Positions 6,576-8,310 of a stretch of 8,310 bases of DNA are shown one piece after another. The position numbers and the translations under genes are program-made. The DNA is taken from NCBI GenBank assembly GCA_030640865.1, contig DAOWIP010000016.1, positions 1-8,310 of the forward strand, written 5' to 3'. How positions within the stretch are numbered: position 1 is the first letter of the stretch; each line of letters begins with the position of its first letter. The notes below the pieces were generated by a model. It ran no database searches. It saw only the letters and a program-made list of their open reading frames with translations, and was not told where the DNA came from. Source of the stretch: Sedimentisphaerales bacterium (lineage in GTDB: Bacteria; Planctomycetota; Phycisphaerae; Sedimentisphaerales; SM23-30).

Positions 6576-7385
6576 TTATTTTCCGCAGTTCCGACAACAA
6601 CTGCTGCAGTCGCCTTGTGGAGGAATGCCTCCTTTGATGATTCCCATAAAGTCATCTGTTTTCAGACTTGCCCCGCCGACCAGAGCGCCGTCCACGTCCG
6701 GCTGGGACATCAGTTCCGCAGCGTTGGAGGGCTTGACACTTCCGCCGTATTGTATCCGCGTGGCCTGTGCCACCTCCTCGTCAAATATATCAGCTAATAT
6801 CTTGCGAGTGAATTCATGTGCTTCCTGGGCTTGTGCCGGCGTAGCTGTTTTGCCTGTTCCGATTGCCCAGACAGGCTCATAGGCAATAGTAACATTAAGC
6901 ATTTGCTCTTTGCCGACACCTTTCAACCCTTTCCGCAGATGCCGTTCAATTACCGCCTCGGTTTGTCCTTTTTCTCGTTCTTCCAGCAACTCACCGATAC
7001 AGAGGATCGGCTCCAGACCCCCAGCCAGGGCGGAATGCAGCTTTCTGTTGATCAATTCGTTGGTTTCTCCGATAACGTGTCGTCGTTCGGAGTGCCCCAC
7101 GATGGCATATCGGCAGCCCACATCCTTAAGCATTTCCACGCTAATCTCGCCGGTATAAGCGCCATTGCCCTCAAAATACACGTCCTGAGCGCCAAGTTCT
7201 ACAGTACTGCCTTCCAGGGCCGCCGCCACGCTGGACAGATATACGAACGGCGGACAGACCGCCACATCAATAGTGTCCGCATTCTCGCATACCTCGAATT
7301 GTGCCTTTAATTCGGCCGCCAGACTCTGGGCCTCGGACGCGTTTAGATTCATTTTCCAGTTGCCTGCCACGAATTTCTTTCGCAT
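6576..7385 (-). CDS. tpiA: Triosephosphate isomerase with Cys-rich C-terminal tail
   Basis: Interconverts dihydroxyacetone phosphate and glyceraldehyde 3-phosphate in glycolysis and gluconeogenesis; cytoplasmic TIM barrel. All catalytic residues are present: Asn9 and Lys11 in AGNWKMN, His98 in IVGHSERR (95-102), and Glu170 in AYEPVWAIGTGKTAT (168-182), which also contains the flexible loop 6. Phosphate-binding YGGSVKP is at 213-219 and GALVGGASL at 233-241. At 269 residues it exceeds the usual ~250. The excess is a C-terminal extension, GGIPPQGD then four cysteines spaced CxxCCxxC (260-267) before the stop. The barrel appears complete without it. The start ATG is immediately before the first barrel strand; AAGGA lies about 9 nt upstream. 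A candidate promoter lies in the 121-bp gap before it. Confidence 0.96.
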   Translation of the reverse strand: MRKKFVAGNWKMNLNASEAQSLAAELKAQFEVCENADTIDVAVCPPFVYLSSVAAALEGSTVELGAQDVYFEGNGAYTGEISVEMLKDVGCRYAIVGHSERRHVIGETNELINRKLHSALAGGLEPILCIGELLEEREKGQTEAVIERHLRKGLKGVGKEQMLNVTIAYEPVWAIGTGKTATPAQAQEAHEFTRKILADIFDEEVAQATRIQYGGSVKPSNAAELMSQPDVDGALVGGASLKTDDFMGIIKGGIPPQGDCSSCCRNCGK

Positions 7386-7470
7386 TATATCGGTTCCTTT
7401 GTTCTTAATGCCTTGTCAAATATGTAGTTATGCAAACACAGCCCGCCATCGGACCTCCCACAATCCAACA

Positions 7471-7499
7471 AGTATATCAACCTGTATCCGATAAAGCAA
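7471..7499 (-). promoter_or_regulatory. Candidate sigma-70-type promoter upstream of tpiA
   Basis: On the minus strand a -35-like TTGCTT (7499-7494) and a -10-like TATACT (7476-7471) are separated by exactly 17 bp. The -10 matches consensus at five of six bases, the -35 at only three. It sits about 86 bp before the tpiA ATG, within the 121-bp gap after the DAHP synthase gene. It is the best pair I found in that gap. Chance is possible, and promoter rules for the host are unknown. Confidence 0.3.
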
Positions 7500-7506
7500 T
7501 TACAAT

Positions 7507-8310
7507 CTAAAAATCGTTATGTACGAACTGTTTCACTTGCCGCATCAATTCATCGAACATCTGTTCTGTTAATGCCTGCGGCCCGTCGCACAGGGCCTTT
7601 TCCGGGCAGTTGTGCACTTCTACTATCATCCCGTCCGCTCCTGCCGCCAGGCCCGCCATCGCCAACCTGCCCACCAGATCACGCCGCCCAGCCGCGTGCG
7701 AGGGATCGACTATCACCGGCAGGTGTGAATCGCTTTTCGCCAACACAATCGCCCCCACGTCTAATGTGAACCGCATTTCTGTTTCGAAGCCCTGGCTGCC
7801 GCGCTCACATAATACAACCTGGTTGTTACCCTCGCTGAGGATGTATTCGGCACTCATCAGCCAGTCTTTCACCGTTGAACTGGGACCCCGTTTCAGCAGG
7901 ACAGGTTTATTTATTTTGCCGATCTCCGACAGCAGCACAAAGTTCTGCATATTCCGTGCCCCGACCTGCAGCATATCGGCATAGCGGCTGACCAGTTCCA
8001 CGTTCCGCGGATCGGTTATTTCCGTAACCACCGGCAGATCGAATTGGTCGCCGCATTCTCGTAATATTTTAAGTCCTTCTTCGCCAAGTCCCTGAAAGCT
8101 GTATGGACTGGTACGGGGCTTAAAGGCGCCTCCTCTGAGCATATTGGCGCCGCTTTGTTTGACTGCCCCGGCGATTTCCAGGCAGCTTTCGCGGTCTTCC
8201 ACTGCGCACGGACCTCCGATAAAGGCATAGCCGCCGCGGCCGATCTTCACCTTTCCAACCTGTACCTGCGAGCCTTCCGGGTGGAAATCACGGCTGGCCA
8301 GCTTATACGG
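7507..8310 (-). CDS. aroF: 3-deoxy-7-phosphoheptulonate (DAHP) synthase, type I-beta (5' end outside window)
   Basis: Condenses phosphoenolpyruvate and erythrose 4-phosphate to DAHP, the first step of the shikimate pathway. The frame is open through the window edge, so 267 C-terminal residues are seen. They begin PYKLASRDFHPEG, as in the Thermotoga maritima enzyme just after its ferredoxin-like regulatory domain; that domain would lie outside the window if present. An internal ATG at 8250 is not the start. Visible motifs: IGGPCAVED with metal-ligand Cys; LRGGAFKPRTSPYSFQGLG; VGARNMQN; VLLKRGPSST, whose KRG separates DAHP synthase from KDO-8-phosphate synthase; LCERG; VDPSHAAGRRDLV with metal-ligand His; IVEVH with the Glu ligand; and CDGPQAL with the Asp ligand. 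The active site is therefore complete. The symbol follows common usage for this type (also called aroA or aroG). Confidence 0.92.
   Translation of the reverse strand, partial: PYKLASRDFHPEGSQVQVGKVKIGRGGYAFIGGPCAVEDRESCLEIAGAVKQSGANMLRGGAFKPRTSPYSFQGLGEEGLKILRECGDQFDLPVVTEITDPRNVELVSRYADMLQVGARNMQNFVLLSEIGKINKPVLLKRGPSSTVKDWLMSAEYILSEGNNQVVLCERGSQGFETEMRFTLDVGAIVLAKSDSHLPVIVDPSHAAGRRDLVGRLAMAGLAAGADGMIVEVHNCPEKALCDGPQALTEQMFDELMRQVKQFVHNDF

Noticed and set aside
6816..7310. Plus-strand open frame of 164 codons
   Set aside because: It is antisense to tpiA, whose catalytic residues are all in place.
7380..7415. TTGACA and TATAAT near the tpiA start as a promoter
   Set aside because: The two hexamers are 24 bp apart, too far for a normal promoter, and the TATAAT overlaps the ATG.

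Overview
The window is a run of nine co-oriented minus-strand genes; I find no credible gene on the plus strand. Two genes are cut by the window edges. Reading in the direction of transcription (high to low coordinates), the order is: a type I-beta DAHP synthase (5' end missing), tpiA, secG, a yicC-family endoribonuclease, gmk, rpoZ, a stand-alone CoaC flavoprotein, a stand-alone CoaB ligase, and a large secreted protein (892 residues visible, 3' end missing).

The first eight genes are housekeeping: entry to the shikimate pathway, glycolysis, protein export, RNA turnover, GMP phosphorylation, an RNA polymerase subunit, and two coenzyme A steps. The core yicC-gmk-rpoZ-coaBC order is widely conserved in bacteria. 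Most gaps are 30-120 bp. The one longer break is the 210-bp stretch between rpoZ and coaC. It holds a terminator-like hairpin, a smaller hairpin and a perfect 14-bp palindrome, and probably marks a transcriptional boundary or an attenuating leader. A possible promoter lies between the DAHP synthase gene and tpiA.

Positions 1-2677 are one uninterrupted minus-strand reading frame. It encodes an exported multidomain protein: signal peptide, CBM-like jelly roll, seven-proline linker, an alpha/beta domain like those at the N-termini of some glycosidases, a helical region resembling an alpha/alpha toroid, and a beta-rich C-terminal part. This layout suggests a polysaccharide lyase or other carbohydrate-active enzyme, but no family is assigned with certainty.

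The likely host is a Gram-negative-type bacterium using the standard bacterial code (TGA is a stop in secG and coaC). Moderate GC content, a big secreted carbohydrate-active protein, separate coaC and coaB, and the general character of the proteins suggest Planctomycetota (Phycisphaerae-like) or a relative in the PVC group. This is inference, not proof.

I see no CRISPR array, phage, transposon, defence cassette or RNA gene. The points that deserve a second look are: Asp in place of the conserved catalytic Cys of CoaC, the CoaC/CoaB split in one frame, a Cys-rich tail on triosephosphate isomerase, a heptanucleotide tandem repeat that includes the secG stop codon, the structured coaC leader, and the unusual secreted protein.
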